DNA from: CBFIHN01 sp965662575
GTDB lineage: Bacteria > Pseudomonadota > Gammaproteobacteria > Francisellales > CACEW01
DNA length: 54,305 nucleotides
Direction: 5' to 3'
NCBI GenBank assembly: GCA_965662575.1
Contig: CBFIHN010000006.1
Location: 1 to 54,305 of the forward strand
The notes below the pieces were generated by a model. That model was not told where the DNA came from. It was given only the letters and a program-made list of their open reading frames with translations, and searched no databases. The position numbers and the translations under genes are program-made. Each line of letters begins with the position of its first letter. The stretch's first letter is position 1. Shown here piece by piece: positions 8,398-17,482 of this stretch.

Positions 8398-9792
8398 CTA
8401 AAATGGCGAGCGGCCACCTTTCGGTAGCATGCCTTTCATCGCGTCTAGACCACCCATTCCGCCAAGGCTTCGCATCATTTTCATCATGTTGCCACCTTTG
8501 CCAAGCTTCTTCATCATTTTTTGCATTTGTGTGAATTGTTTTAGTAGGCGGTTTAAGTCTTGTACTTCTGTCCCGGAGCCAGCGGCAATACGACGTTTGC
8601 GTGACCCTTTAATTAAATCAGGATTCGCACGTTCTTTGAGGGTCATGGAACTAATCATTGCGCGCATCTTAACAGTCATTTTATCATTAACCTGGCTTTT
8701 CATTGTCTCTGGAATATCACTTACGCCAGGCAACTTGCCCATCAGGTTGCTAATGCCACCCATGTTTTCCATCTGTGATAATGAATCTGCAAAATCTTGG
8801 AGGTCAAAGCCTTTACCTTTTTTAAGCTTTTTGACCATTTTGTCGGCTTTTTCTTTGTCAACTTTTTGCTCAATGCCTTCAATCAAACTTAAAACATCAC
8901 CCATGCCGAGAATGCGTGAGGCAACACGCTCTGGGTGAAAAGGCTCTAATGCCTCAGTTTTCTCACCAACGCCTAAAAATTTAATGGGCGTGCCGGTAAT
9001 TTGACGAATCGATAATGCGGCACCACCACGGGCATCGCCATCAGTTTTGGTCAGAATAACCCCGCTAAGAGCTAAAGCATCATTAAATGCTTTTGCTGTT
9101 TTGGCCGCATCTTGACCGGTCATACTGTCGACGACAAAGAGTGTTTCAATTGGCTTTAAAAATTGATGCAACTGTTGGATTTCATCCATAAGCGCCTGGT
9201 CAACGTGTAGACGACCCGCTGTATCAACAATCAAGACATCTGACATTTCCTTTTTCGCCACATCAAGTGCACGACTGGCAATGGCCAAAGGTTTTTCATC
9301 GGCAGTACTTGGAATATAGTGTGCATTGACTTCCGTCGCTAATGTTTCAAGCTGTTTAATCGCCGCTGGGCGATAAACATCTGCACTGACCACCGCAACT
9401 TTTTTCTTTTCACTGCTTTGGAGCCAACGGGCAAGTTTGGCAACGCTGGTTGTTTTACCTGAGCCTTGTAGACCGGCCATCAAAATAACAGCTGGTGGCT
9501 GGGTTTTTAAATTGAGGGATTCATTTTCTTCCCCCATCACTTTGGTGAGTTCTTGCTTAACAATTTTTAACATCACCTGGCCAGGAGATAAGCTTTTCAT
9601 TACCTCACGGCCGAGCGCACGGCGTTTGACTCGTCCTAGAAACTCTTGCACAACTTCAAGTGCTACATCAGCCTCAAGTAGGGCGACGCGAACTTGTTTC
9701 ATTGCATCTTTAACATTTTTTTCCGTTAAACGGCCTTGACCCTTCAATGATTTGAGGGTTTTACCCAAACGATCAGATAAGGTTTGAAACAT
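8398..9792 (-). CDS. ffh: Signal recognition particle GTPase Ffh
   Basis: The SRP54 subunit binds 4.5S RNA and the signal sequences of nascent inner-membrane proteins and docks with FtsY. It has 464 residues against ~453 in E. coli. The N domain is residues 1-90. The G domain shows GLQGSGKTTSVAKLA (P-loop), VIVDTAGRLHVD and TKTDGDARGGAAL. The methionine-rich M domain has RKRRIAAGSGTEVQDLNRLL and the C-terminal MMKMMRSLGGMGGLDAM. It has its own promoter (9825-9853). The downstream small-membrane-protein gene is 65 bp away on the same strand. Confidence 0.97.
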   Translation of the reverse strand: MFQTLSDRLGKTLKSLKGQGRLTEKNVKDAMKQVRVALLEADVALEVVQEFLGRVKRRALGREVMKSLSPGQVMLKIVKQELTKVMGEENESLNLKTQPPAVILMAGLQGSGKTTSVAKLARWLQSSEKKKVAVVSADVYRPAAIKQLETLATEVNAHYIPSTADEKPLAIASRALDVAKKEMSDVLIVDTAGRLHVDQALMDEIQQLHQFLKPIETLFVVDSMTGQDAAKTAKAFNDALALSGVILTKTDGDARGGAALSIRQITGTPIKFLGVGEKTEALEPFHPERVASRILGMGDVLSLIEGIEQKVDKEKADKMVKKLKKGKGFDLQDFADSLSQMENMGGISNLMGKLPGVSDIPETMKSQVNDKMTVKMRAMISSMTLKERANPDLIKGSRKRRIAAGSGTEVQDLNRLLKQFTQMQKMMKKLGKGGNMMKMMRSLGGMGGLDAMKGMLPKGGRSPF

Positions 9793-9824
9793 AATAATAT
9801 CGATGGCTCTCTAATGATGTGTGC

Positions 9825-9853
9825 ATTATACCGGACTTGGCTAAAAATGCCGA
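9825..9853 (-). promoter_or_regulatory. Sigma-70-type promoter for ffh
   Basis: Read on the minus strand, TCGGCA is followed after 17 bases by a perfect TATAAT (plus positions 9825-9830). The transcript would start about 30 bases before the ffh ATG. Confidence 0.6.
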
Positions 9854-9893
9854 CGGTTTCAGCATGAATTAGCCATGTATCACCCGTTTCGAC

Positions 9894-9899
9894 TATAAT
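9894..9899 (+). promoter_or_regulatory. -10 element for the TSUP gene
   Basis: A perfect TATAAT lies 26 bases before the ATG in the divergent ffh/TSUP gap. I see no good -35 hexamer at the proper distance, so this is a weak call. Confidence 0.35.
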
Positions 9900-9925
9900 C
9901 TCACAAAAATAACAATAGACGACTG

Positions 9926-10720
9926 ATGCTTGATCTAGCTTTTTTTATTTTCTTAGGTGTTTTTTCTGGTTTTATGGCCGGTCTTTTAGGGATTGGTGGT
10001 GGTATCTTGGTGGTGCCGGGCTTGGTCTTTGTTTTTGGTTTAATTGGGATGCCTAAAGATTTATTAATGCAGTTTGCCGCAGGGACATCATTATGCGTGA
10101 TGATTTTCACCGCCATCTCTTCAACGATTGCACATCATAAGCATCACCATATCGTTTGGTCAATTTATCCTAAAATGGCATTATGGCTTGCCATAGGAAC
10201 GGTGCTGGGTGCTGTCGGCGCGCATTTTATGCATAGTCGGTATTTAAGCTTGGTATTTGGGTTATTTATGATCGTTTTGGGTATCAAGATGTGTTTTAAA
10301 ACCCAGCAACCAAATGCAGACCAAGTGCCACCAAAAGAAAGTGCGATGCGTTTAGCAGGTTCTGGCATTGGCATTCTATCGGGCATGTTGGGCATTGGTG
10401 GTGGCGCGTTTAGCGTTCCATTTTTGGTTCAGTATCATTTTTCAATGCAGCAAGCCTCTGGCACAGCCTCAGCACTAGCATTACCTGCGGCAGTTGTCGG
10501 GACTGTTGCCTTTATGATTCTAGGTATGGGGCATCATCCAGTTGCCTGGAGTACTGGTTATATCTACTGGCCTGCTGTGTTATGTATTGCGCCATTATCC
10601 TTGATTTTTGCACCGTTTGGCGCGCGAGTGAATTCACGTATTTCTTCAAGGGCCTTACGCATTGTATTTGCAATCCTGCTCTTATTGATTGCGATTAAGA
10701 TGTTAGGGCACGTGGTTTAG
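9926..10720 (+). CDS. TSUP (TauE/SafE) family membrane permease
   Basis: The protein has 264 residues and about eight membrane segments arranged as two related halves. Each half carries the family glycine motif: LLGIGGGILVVPGL near residue 20 and MLGIGGGAFSVPFLVQYHF near residue 155. TSUP proteins export or import sulfite, sulfonates and other small organosulfur or organic anions. The substrate cannot be told from sequence. It stands alone, divergent from ffh. Its TAG stop overlaps the stop of algC by four bases in tail-to-tail orientation, so no terminator separates the two convergent genes. Confidence 0.88.
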   Translation: MLDLAFFIFLGVFSGFMAGLLGIGGGILVVPGLVFVFGLIGMPKDLLMQFAAGTSLCVMIFTAISSTIAHHKHHHIVWSIYPKMALWLAIGTVLGAVGAHFMHSRYLSLVFGLFMIVLGIKMCFKTQQPNADQVPPKESAMRLAGSGIGILSGMLGIGGGAFSVPFLVQYHFSMQQASGTASALALPAAVVGTVAFMILGMGHHPVAWSTGYIYWPAVLCIAPLSLIFAPFGARVNSRISSRALRIVFAILLLLIAIKMLGHVV

Positions 10721-12087
10721 CGCCAAGTAATCTCTGCTGCTTGCTGCTGTAAATAGTCATAAAAACGGTCTTGGACTTGCTCTAGATCTTGTTGGCTGTC
10801 AGCCTCAAAACGTAGCACGACACAAGGCGTGGTGTTGGACGCACGAATAAGAGCCCAGCCGTTTGTAAACTCAACACGTAAGCCATCGATAGTGATTACT
10901 TTCGCTTGATCAAAGTGAGCATTTGCAACCAGTTTTTCAATTAAGATAAATTTTTGATCATCAGCAACAGTGACGTTGATTTCGGGTGTATTTGCACTAT
11001 TGGGGTAGCCCGAAAACACAGCATCAACTGATTGATTTTTCTGGCCTAAAATTTCTAATAGCCGCACGGCGGTATAGAGCGCATCATCAAAGCCAAACCA
11101 ATGATCGGCGAAAAAAATATGACCACTCATTTCGCCAGCTAACGCAGCACCTGTTTGCTTGAGCTTTTTTTTGATCAGTGCATGGCCTGTTTGACACATG
11201 GTTGCCTTGCCACCGTTTTTTTCGATAATACCAGCTAAGTTTTTACTACATTTAACATCAAATAAAATCTCGGCACCTGCTTTTTTGTGTAAGACATCTT
11301 CGGCATAGAGCATCATTTGGCGATCAGGCCAAATAATCTCACCTTGTGGCGAGACCACCCCCAGGCGATCGCCATCACCATCAAAGGCAAGGCCAATATC
11401 CGCTTGTTGAGTTTGAACAGCTGCGATGAGATCTGTAAGGTTTTCGGGCTTACTGGGGTCTGGGTGGTGGTTGGGGAATGCGCCATCAGGTTCACAAAAT
11501 AATTCGATGACGTCATAGCCCAGTCTTTTGAGTAGTGTCGGTACGAGCATGCCGGCAACCCCATTACCCGCATCGACCACGACTGTCATTTGCTGAGTGT
11601 GTTTCGTGCGCTCAATCACTGCCTGACTATATGCCTCAATGATATCGTGGTTTTTGACTGACCCTTGACCTTGGTGAAAATCATGCTGTGCAATGCGCTG
11701 ATAAATATCTTGAATTTTTTGCTCAGCTAAGCTTTCACCATCAATTAACATTTTTAAGCCATTGTAGTTGCCCGGATTGTGACTGCCGGTTAGCATCACT
11801 CCTGTGCCGTGACCCAACTGATAACTGGCGAAATACAATACGGGGGTTGGCACGACACCAATATCAATCACATCACAGCCACTGCTTTGTATGCCATCAA
11901 TCAATGTTTGAGAGAGTGCGGGTCCTGATAGGCGTGCATCACGTCCGGTGATGACCAGTTGCTGTCCCGCATCAATGACCATTGAACCAAAAGCCTGCCC
12001 AATGGCATGGACTGCGGGTTCTGACAATTGCTCCGGGTAGGTCCCACGAATATCATAGGCACGAAAAATGACAGCATCTGGTTTCAT
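10717..12087 (-). CDS. algC: Phosphomannomutase/phosphoglucomutase (AlgC-type)
   Basis: This alpha-D-phosphohexomutase interconverts 1- and 6-phosphates of mannose or glucose and feeds GDP-mannose, LPS and exopolysaccharide synthesis. It has 456 residues, the usual length. Motifs in order are the N-terminal FRAYDIRGTYP, the phosphoserine loop MLTGSHNPGNYNGLK, the metal loop LAFDGDGDRLG, the sugar-specificity loop ALAGEMSGHIFF and the phosphate-binding RASNTTPCVVLRFE. The start has AAGGAT upstream, inside the end of pheA. The three-base gap to pheA indicates one operon (pheA-algC). Confidence 0.92.
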   Translation of the reverse strand: MKPDAVIFRAYDIRGTYPEQLSEPAVHAIGQAFGSMVIDAGQQLVITGRDARLSGPALSQTLIDGIQSSGCDVIDIGVVPTPVLYFASYQLGHGTGVMLTGSHNPGNYNGLKMLIDGESLAEQKIQDIYQRIAQHDFHQGQGSVKNHDIIEAYSQAVIERTKHTQQMTVVVDAGNGVAGMLVPTLLKRLGYDVIELFCEPDGAFPNHHPDPSKPENLTDLIAAVQTQQADIGLAFDGDGDRLGVVSPQGEIIWPDRQMMLYAEDVLHKKAGAEILFDVKCSKNLAGIIEKNGGKATMCQTGHALIKKKLKQTGAALAGEMSGHIFFADHWFGFDDALYTAVRLLEILGQKNQSVDAVFSGYPNSANTPEINVTVADDQKFILIEKLVANAHFDQAKVITIDGLRVEFTNGWALIRASNTTPCVVLRFEADSQQDLEQVQDRFYDYLQQQAAEITWR

Positions 12088-12090
12088 GGT

Positions 12091-12921
12091 TTAATCCTTA
12101 TCAACTCTAGCGGCTTGGTAAGAGCCGAGTATTTTTAGCCAGGCTACTTGCTGTTTTAGCACAACAATCGCTTGGTCGATGTATTCTTCACCAATAGCAC
12201 CCGCGATATCTAAAAAAAATAAATACTGCCAGGGTTTATTCGGCATGGGTCGAGACTCAATTTTGTGGAGGTTAATGTTGGCATGAGCTAAATCGTTCAG
12301 CACGTTGGCTAGGGCGTTGGGTTGGTGTTTGAGGGCGAAAATCAGAGATGTTTTATCGCGCCGGCGACTCAACTCTAAAGGCTTTGCACCCATGACTAGA
12401 AATCGTGTCTGATTATAGGCGTGGTCCTCAAAATGGCTTTCAATTATCTTTAACCCATAGACTGTTGCGGCGAGATCACTGGCAATTGCAGCATGATTTT
12501 TCTGTGGGTTTTGGCTGAGTAATTTCGCAGCACCAGCCGTGTCATAACTCGTTAGTGGTTTAATCTTAAGGCGGTCTAAGTGATTGGCACATTGGCTCAA
12601 TGCTTGTGGGTGAGAGAGTGCAAATTCAATATCTGATACTTGACTATCTGGATGGGTTAGTAAACAGTGATGAATTGGCAAAATGACTTCTGCCTGAGCC
12701 TGTAATGGGGTTGTCAGTAATTGGTCATAAGCCTGAATGACCGTACCGGTGAGTGCGTTCTCAACTGGCAACATCGCATAATCAACGTCCTGATTGACAA
12801 CGGCAGTGAGCGTTTGGGCAAAGCTGGAGCAGGGATGGGTGCGGACAGTGCTACCGAAATGGTGATAGATGGCTTGTTCAGAGTAAGCACCGTGTTCACC
12901 CTGAAAAGAAATGATGCACAT
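12091..12921 (-). CDS. pheA: Monofunctional prephenate dehydratase
   Basis: It converts prephenate to phenylpyruvate in phenylalanine synthesis. The catalytic domain shows ISFQGEHGAYSEQAI, MLPVENALTGTVIQAYD, SHPQALSQC, the TSYDTAGAAK catalytic threonine motif and HAYNQTRFLVMG. The C-terminal ACT domain (KTSLIFALKHQPNALANVL, ESRPMPNKPWQYLFFLD) normally senses phenylalanine. At 276 residues there is no N-terminal chorismate mutase domain, unlike the enteric P-protein. It is divergent from tyrA with about 58 bp between starts and forms an operon with algC downstream. Confidence 0.93.
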   Translation of the reverse strand: MCIISFQGEHGAYSEQAIYHHFGSTVRTHPCSSFAQTLTAVVNQDVDYAMLPVENALTGTVIQAYDQLLTTPLQAQAEVILPIHHCLLTHPDSQVSDIEFALSHPQALSQCANHLDRLKIKPLTSYDTAGAAKLLSQNPQKNHAAIASDLAATVYGLKIIESHFEDHAYNQTRFLVMGAKPLELSRRRDKTSLIFALKHQPNALANVLNDLAHANINLHKIESRPMPNKPWQYLFFLDIAGAIGEEYIDQAIVVLKQQVAWLKILGSYQAARVDKD

Positions 12922-12979
12922 AAGTTGATTTTCTACCCTTCATTGTTTGAGAATAAAGGCTTTCATCAATTCTGTCAAA

Positions 12980-13972
12980 ATGAAAATAGTGATTGTTGGC
13001 GGCCAAGGACAAATGGGCGCTTTATTTCTGCAGCTACTGCAAAGCCAAAATTTTGAGGTGGAAAGCTTTGACATCGATGATTGGCAAAAACCATCCAAAT
13101 GCCAAATGTTAGCACAAGCCGATTGGGTGATAGTTAGTGTGCCAATTACAAAAACGGTTCAGACACTAAAAAAAATCGTACCTTACCTTCGGCAACAAGC
13201 GATATTATCTGATATAACCAGTGTCAAATGTGTGCCATTACAAGTCATGCTACAGCAACATGCCGGCCCAATACTGGCACTGCACCCAATGTTTGGTCCA
13301 AATATTAAGCCACCTTACACGCAATTTAATTTAATTGCGTGTGGCGGACGATGCCGAGAAAAAACACAGCCTTTACAGACTATTTTCACTGACATTGGTT
13401 TTAAGGTTCATTCACTAAGTGCTCTTGAGCACGATGAGCTAATGGATGTGATACAAGCCTGTCATTATTTTCTCCTTGATAAAGAGCAGCAACTGTTAGA
13501 TCAGTCTATAACCATCAGTGACCAAATACTTTATGGGCAGCGTATGCAAGTCATTGCGCGCTATCATGCAGAAGATCCACAGTTATATCGTTCAATTATC
13601 TATTTTGATCCACGTCGGGTTGAGCAATTAAAACAATTGGCTGTGATTGGTCAGCACCTATTAGATTTGTTATCCCAACCAAAATCACTATTGGCACAGC
13701 AAAAAATCTTAGCCGACTATTGGCAATGTTCGCTGGGTCAACAGCGCATGGATTGGAATGCCAATATGGCACGCTATGTATTTTTTCTCTTGATTGAAAT
13801 GACGTTAGTTGTACAAAAACGTTTGAGTATTCAGCAGTTGCAATCACTGGCTTCCCCGAGCTTTCAGCAACGTTTAGACAGTATGCGGGTGTTACTTAAT
13901 ATGGACCTATCAGCCTTGGGGGAATTTAAAGCTATCTTGTCATCAACAGAACTTTTCCCATGCAGTCCATGA
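12980..13972 (+). CDS. tyrA: Prephenate dehydrogenase (TyrA), without a chorismate mutase domain
   Basis: It oxidises prephenate to 4-hydroxyphenylpyruvate. The sequence follows the dehydrogenase half of the enteric T-protein: IVIVGGQGQMGALF (NAD site), VIVSVPITKTVQTL, PLQVMLQQHAGP, LALHPMFGP with the conserved catalytic histidine, and LSALEHDELMDVIQACHYF. I choose the ATG at 12980, where homology begins, giving 330 residues. The TTG at 12947 would add 11 residues, and neither site has a strong Shine-Dalgarno sequence. The chorismate mutase domain fused at the N-terminus of the enteric protein is missing. The stop codon TGA (13970-13972) lies inside a decayed copy of the dispersed repeat, so the C-terminal end may have been set by that insertion. 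Confidence 0.9.
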   Translation: MKIVIVGGQGQMGALFLQLLQSQNFEVESFDIDDWQKPSKCQMLAQADWVIVSVPITKTVQTLKKIVPYLRQQAILSDITSVKCVPLQVMLQQHAGPILALHPMFGPNIKPPYTQFNLIACGGRCREKTQPLQTIFTDIGFKVHSLSALEHDELMDVIQACHYFLLDKEQQLLDQSITISDQILYGQRMQVIARYHAEDPQLYRSIIYFDPRRVEQLKQLAVIGQHLLDLLSQPKSLLAQQKILADYWQCSLGQQRMDWNANMARYVFFLLIEMTLVVQKRLSIQQLQSLASPSFQQRLDSMRVLLNMDLSALGEFKAILSSTELFPCSP

Positions 13973-14008
13973 GCAGTTTTTTGTTTTTCAACACCGCTAG
14001 ACAATAGC
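13969..14008 (-). repeat. Decayed copy of the dispersed miniature element over the tyrA stop codon
   Basis: On the minus strand it reads GGCTATTGTCTAGCGG, then TGTTGAAAAACAAAAAACTG, then CTCAT. This is the left-half pattern with part of the internal CACTAGCG segment deleted. The plus-strand TGA of tyrA comes from the repeat's ATGAGCAG end. Confidence 0.6.
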
Positions 14009-14017
14009 CATCATCAG

Positions 14018-15595
14018 CTAACTGACAACCAGTGGCGGGACAAGGTCACTTTCTTTAGGCATTTTAGTGATGACAGTCAAGTAACGTGCAAAACTGTAAA
14101 TTACCGCACTGAATACTAAGATGACGATAAAGTCGATACCAAAAGGAATTTCATGGGTGCCGCCAAAACTGCTGAAATAGCTCAGTATTGTCATGCCAAT
14201 CATATAAATGATGACCCAGCTACCACGCACAATATTCAGTTCAAATACTTGTTGCTTTGCTTTATTGAGGCCAACTTTAATCGCCAAAATAATGTAACCA
14301 ACAAAAAATAATAGACTAACCTTGGCAATAATGCTCCAGCCAGTCCAAAAAATAATCAGATTGCAAATATAGAATGACACAAAGCAGAGTAAGTCAATTG
14401 CCCAGCGTGGTGCGTGACCAAAACGATGTGGTTTTGTTTGTGCCAGTACCATCAATGCCATTGGGCCAATGACGTAGCCTAAGGCTAAGCAAGACACCAA
14501 GAATCCAACCATATGCTGCCAACTAGGGAAGGGTAAAAAGAACATAAAGCCAACAATCATATTGAGCAACATAGCTCGGGCGGGCATATGAAAACGATTT
14601 GTTTTTTGTAGGGCACTAGGGAAATAGCCATTCTCGCTCATGGCGTAAGTTAAACGACCTGTTGCCATTGATTGCACCATCGCCGTGCCAAAAGGGGATA
14701 CCAGAGCATCTAAATATAGGGCCTTCACAAACCAGACGAAACCAAAGGCGGCGAGTAACCCAGCAAATGGGCCATTATCACCCACAAAATTAACAGTTGC
14801 CCAGCCATGCAAAAAACTGGCGCTCGGTAAGGCACCAATAAAAGCTACTTGGACTAAGGTATATAAAATAATGCACACGAATAGTGAACCAAAGATCGCA
14901 ATTGGAATGGCTCGGCGGGGGTTTTTAGCTTCTGATGCCATCTGGATGGCCGGGTTGAAGCCAATAAAAGAGTAGATCACACCAGCTAATGGCAGTGCTG
15001 CAAAAATACTTTGGACATGAAATGGCATAAATCCTTGGCTCACAAAATTGTGTTTATCAAAATGACTGCTGAGTAATAACACCGCGGTAGCGCAAGGAAT
15101 AAAAAGTTTGAATGCTAAAAATACGGCATTAAATCGGTTGTATGTTTTGGTGCCAAAGCTATTAATAATCGTCATGACGGTGACGCCGGCCATGGCAACT
15201 AGAATACCTGTCGTTGTTAGCACTGGGTCGTTGCCTGTTGTCATCAATCCAGGGATGTAGGTGCTGCAATATTGTAATAAAGCCATGGTTTCAATGGGTG
15301 ATACCGAGACCCAGGCCAACCAAGAAATCCAAGAAAAACTAAACCCCGCAAAGTGGCCGTAGCTATGTTGGAAAAAGCGCACGGTACCACCATTGATTGG
15401 CATGGCTCGAGTCAGGATGACAAAACTTGCGGCGACCACCATCATCAATAACCCCGCGATTATCCAGCTCAAGATAGCAGCAGGGCCTGCGATTCTTGCT
15501 GCAGACATTGGCCCTAATAGCCAGCCTGAACCAACAATTCCGGCGATGGCAGAGGCCAACAGTGTAAAAGTGCTCATCGATTTTTTCAGTGTCAT
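14018..15595 (-). CDS. APC-superfamily amino acid permease
   Basis: The protein has 525 residues with about 12-14 hydrophobic segments. Segment 1 has the APC glycine loop AIAGIVGSGWLLGPMSAA. Segment 6 has LAGVIYSFIGFNPAIQMASEAKNPRRAIP, the family motif that helps bind the alpha-amino group. The substrate is unknown. It is divergently transcribed from an Lrp/AsnC-type regulator across a 179-bp AT-rich gap with a palindrome. That arrangement usually means the regulator controls the transporter in response to an amino acid. Confidence 0.85.
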   Translation of the reverse strand: MTLKKSMSTFTLLASAIAGIVGSGWLLGPMSAARIAGPAAILSWIIAGLLMMVVAASFVILTRAMPINGGTVRFFQHSYGHFAGFSFSWISWLAWVSVSPIETMALLQYCSTYIPGLMTTGNDPVLTTTGILVAMAGVTVMTIINSFGTKTYNRFNAVFLAFKLFIPCATAVLLLSSHFDKHNFVSQGFMPFHVQSIFAALPLAGVIYSFIGFNPAIQMASEAKNPRRAIPIAIFGSLFVCIILYTLVQVAFIGALPSASFLHGWATVNFVGDNGPFAGLLAAFGFVWFVKALYLDALVSPFGTAMVQSMATGRLTYAMSENGYFPSALQKTNRFHMPARAMLLNMIVGFMFFLPFPSWQHMVGFLVSCLALGYVIGPMALMVLAQTKPHRFGHAPRWAIDLLCFVSFYICNLIIFWTGWSIIAKVSLLFFVGYIILAIKVGLNKAKQQVFELNIVRGSWVIIYMIGMTILSYFSSFGGTHEIPFGIDFIVILVFSAVIYSFARYLTVITKMPKESDLVPPLVVS

Positions 15596-15689
15596 AATGG
15601 TTTGAGACCTTATTTTTTAGGCTAAGAATTATAACAAAATGCCAGGGGTGATTTTTTGCTAAGTGTGCGTATTTTTTTGTTTTTTTAAA

Positions 15690-15707
15690 ATTTTATCGCG
15701 AAAAAAT
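15690..15707. promoter_or_regulatory. Palindrome in the permease/Lrp divergent gap (candidate operator)
   Basis: ATTTTATCGCGAAAAAAT is an 18-bp near-perfect palindrome centred on TCGCGA with AT-rich arms. It lies about 70 bases before the regulator start and 95 bases before the permease start. Lrp-family dimers bind palindromic AT-flanked sites. The assignment is by position and symmetry only. Confidence 0.4.
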
Positions 15708-15774
15708 GTGATATATTGATTTTTTATTCTGTTTTTAGGGGGTAGCCCTGAAAATAGCACAGTCGGGAATTAAG

Positions 15775-16227
15775 ATGGACAAGACAGATAAAAAAATCCT
15801 CTCGTTGCTACAACGGCAATATCTCAATAACCAAGAACTTGCCGAGCAAGTCAACTTATCACCCTCTCCGTGTTCAAGACGAGTAAAAAATCTGCAAGAT
15901 AGTGGCTTCATCAAAAATCATGTTGCCATTCTCGATGAAAAAAAACTGGGGTTAGGATTAAGCATGTGGATTTTACTGGCTTTAGATAATCATGGCCCGG
16001 AAAGTATGACCCGTTTTGAACAAGCCGTTTCTGATATGCCGGAAGTTATGCAATGTTATTTGATTAGCGGTCAAAGTGCCGACTATTTGCTGAAAATTGT
16101 CACGAAGGATACTGAGCACTATCAGCAATTTTTGTTACAGAAGCTGCTCACAATTGAGGGTGTGAGCAACACCCACTCCAACTTTGTCTTGCGTACCATT
16201 ATTGATAAGACAGTCTTGCCATTGTAG
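15775..16227 (+). CDS. Lrp/AsnC-family transcriptional regulator
   Basis: The protein has 150 residues. The N-terminal winged helix-turn-helix is DKTDKKILSLLQRQYLNNQE followed by LAEQVNLSPSPCSRRVKNLQ. The C-terminal RAM/ACT-like effector domain covers ~65-150, with MPEVMQCYLISGQSADYLLKIV and IEGVSNTHSNFVLRTI. Such proteins form octamers and respond to amino acids. The divergent amino acid permease is the likely target. Autoregulation through the palindrome at 15690 is plausible. Confidence 0.92.
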   Translation: MDKTDKKILSLLQRQYLNNQELAEQVNLSPSPCSRRVKNLQDSGFIKNHVAILDEKKLGLGLSMWILLALDNHGPESMTRFEQAVSDMPEVMQCYLISGQSADYLLKIVTKDTEHYQQFLLQKLLTIEGVSNTHSNFVLRTIIDKTVLPL

Positions 16228-16302
16228 AATCAACGTATTTCATCTTCACGAAAATTCTTCCCAAAAAGACATGTCACCTATACCAACTAAATTGGTGATG
16301 AT

Positions 16303-16366
16303 GGGGCAGTGACAACCGAATATCTAGCGGCATGGGTGCCGTTGAAAAAATAAAAAACTGTTCATT
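16303..16366 (+). repeat. Degenerate left-half copy of the dispersed miniature element
   Basis: GGGGCAGTGACAACCGAATA, TCTAGCGGCATGGGTGCCGT and an A-rich run with AAAAACTGTTCATT match the left half with many substitutions. It lies directly in front of mnmA, within what would be the mRNA leader. Confidence 0.65.
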
Positions 16367-16393
16367 GATTGTGTAAAAATGGAAGCTGAGAAT

Positions 16394-17464
16394 ATGTCTC
16401 ATATTGTCGTTGGTATGTCCGGTGGTGTTGACTCGTCAGTTGCTGCTTTATTATTAAAACAACAAGGTCATCAAGTGACCGGTGTTTTTATGAAAAACTG
16501 GGAGGAAGACGACACCGCTGAGTATTGTTCTGCCGCAGAAGATATTGCTGATGCACAAGCCGTGTGTGATAAACTTAGCATTCCCCTCAAGACGATCAAC
16601 TTTGCTGCCGAATACTGGGATGGCGTATTTGAACATTTTCTAGCCGAATATCAGGCCGGTCGGACACCCAATCCCGATATCTTGTGCAACCGTGAAATTA
16701 AGTTCAAGGCATTTCTTGACTATGCGAAAGTGTTGACTGCGGATTATATAGCAACGGGGCATTACGTTCGCAAGCAAACAGATGCCGATCAGCAAACGCT
16801 ATGCAAAGGTTTAGATCCTAATAAGGATCAAAGTTACTTTTTATACACACTGAATCAATCGCAGTTAGCGGCCAGCATATTTCCAATTGGTGAGCTAGAA
16901 AAACCGATAGTGCGTGCTATTGCTGAACAGGCTGGGTTAATCAATCATAATAAGAAAGACAGCACGGGCATTTGTTTTATTGGTGAACGTAAATTTAAGC
17001 AATTTTTAAGTCAGTATTTACCCGCACAACCGGGTGAGATTCAAACAGAGGGTGGTCAGGTCATCGGTCATCATGATGGTCTCATGTATTACACCATTGG
17101 TCAGCGCCAAGGCTTGGGGATCGGAGGACGAAAAGATGCGGATGATCGCCCATGGTATGTGGCACAAAAAGACCTTGAGCGAAATGTTTTAATTGTGGTC
17201 CAAGGTAGCGACCATCCTTTACTTTTCAAACAAACACTAGTAGCAGAGCAACTGACTTGGGTCCATGGTGATGCACCCATGACACCACTCCATTGTCGTG
17301 CCAAAACGCGTTATCGGCAAGCAGATCAAGCCTGTCAGGTGAGTATTGAGCATGGCCAAGCGGTTGTTGAGTTTGAGCAAGCACAACGCGCGATTACGCC
17401 GGGTCAATCAGTGGTATTTTATCAAGGGGATATCTGTTTGGGTGGTGGGGTGATAACTTGTTAA
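16394..17464 (+). CDS. mnmA: tRNA 2-thiouridylase MnmA
   Basis: It thiolates U34 of tRNA for Lys, Glu and Gln using sulfur relayed from IscS/TusE. The PP-loop is VVGMSGGVDSSVAALLL. NPDILCNREIKF and DSTGICFIGER carry the two catalytic cysteines, and GLDPNKDQSYFLY is conserved. The C-terminal RNA-contact domain contains HDGLMYYTIGQRQGLGIGG. I place the start at the ATG at 16394 (MSHIVVGMSGG), preceded by GGAAGCTGAG. The ATG at 16379 would add five residues and lacks a ribosome site. The length of 356 residues is normal. Confidence 0.95.
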   Translation: MSHIVVGMSGGVDSSVAALLLKQQGHQVTGVFMKNWEEDDTAEYCSAAEDIADAQAVCDKLSIPLKTINFAAEYWDGVFEHFLAEYQAGRTPNPDILCNREIKFKAFLDYAKVLTADYIATGHYVRKQTDADQQTLCKGLDPNKDQSYFLYTLNQSQLAASIFPIGELEKPIVRAIAEQAGLINHNKKDSTGICFIGERKFKQFLSQYLPAQPGEIQTEGGQVIGHHDGLMYYTIGQRQGLGIGGRKDADDRPWYVAQKDLERNVLIVVQGSDHPLLFKQTLVAEQLTWVHGDAPMTPLHCRAKTRYRQADQACQVSIEHGQAVVEFEQAQRAITPGQSVVFYQGDICLGGGVITC

Positions 17465-17482
17465 TGCGAGGTATTTGCTTAA

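Noticed and set aside
8429..8938. 169-codon ORF antisense to ffh
   Set aside because: Shadow of the ffh M domain; composition follows the reverse complement of the real gene.
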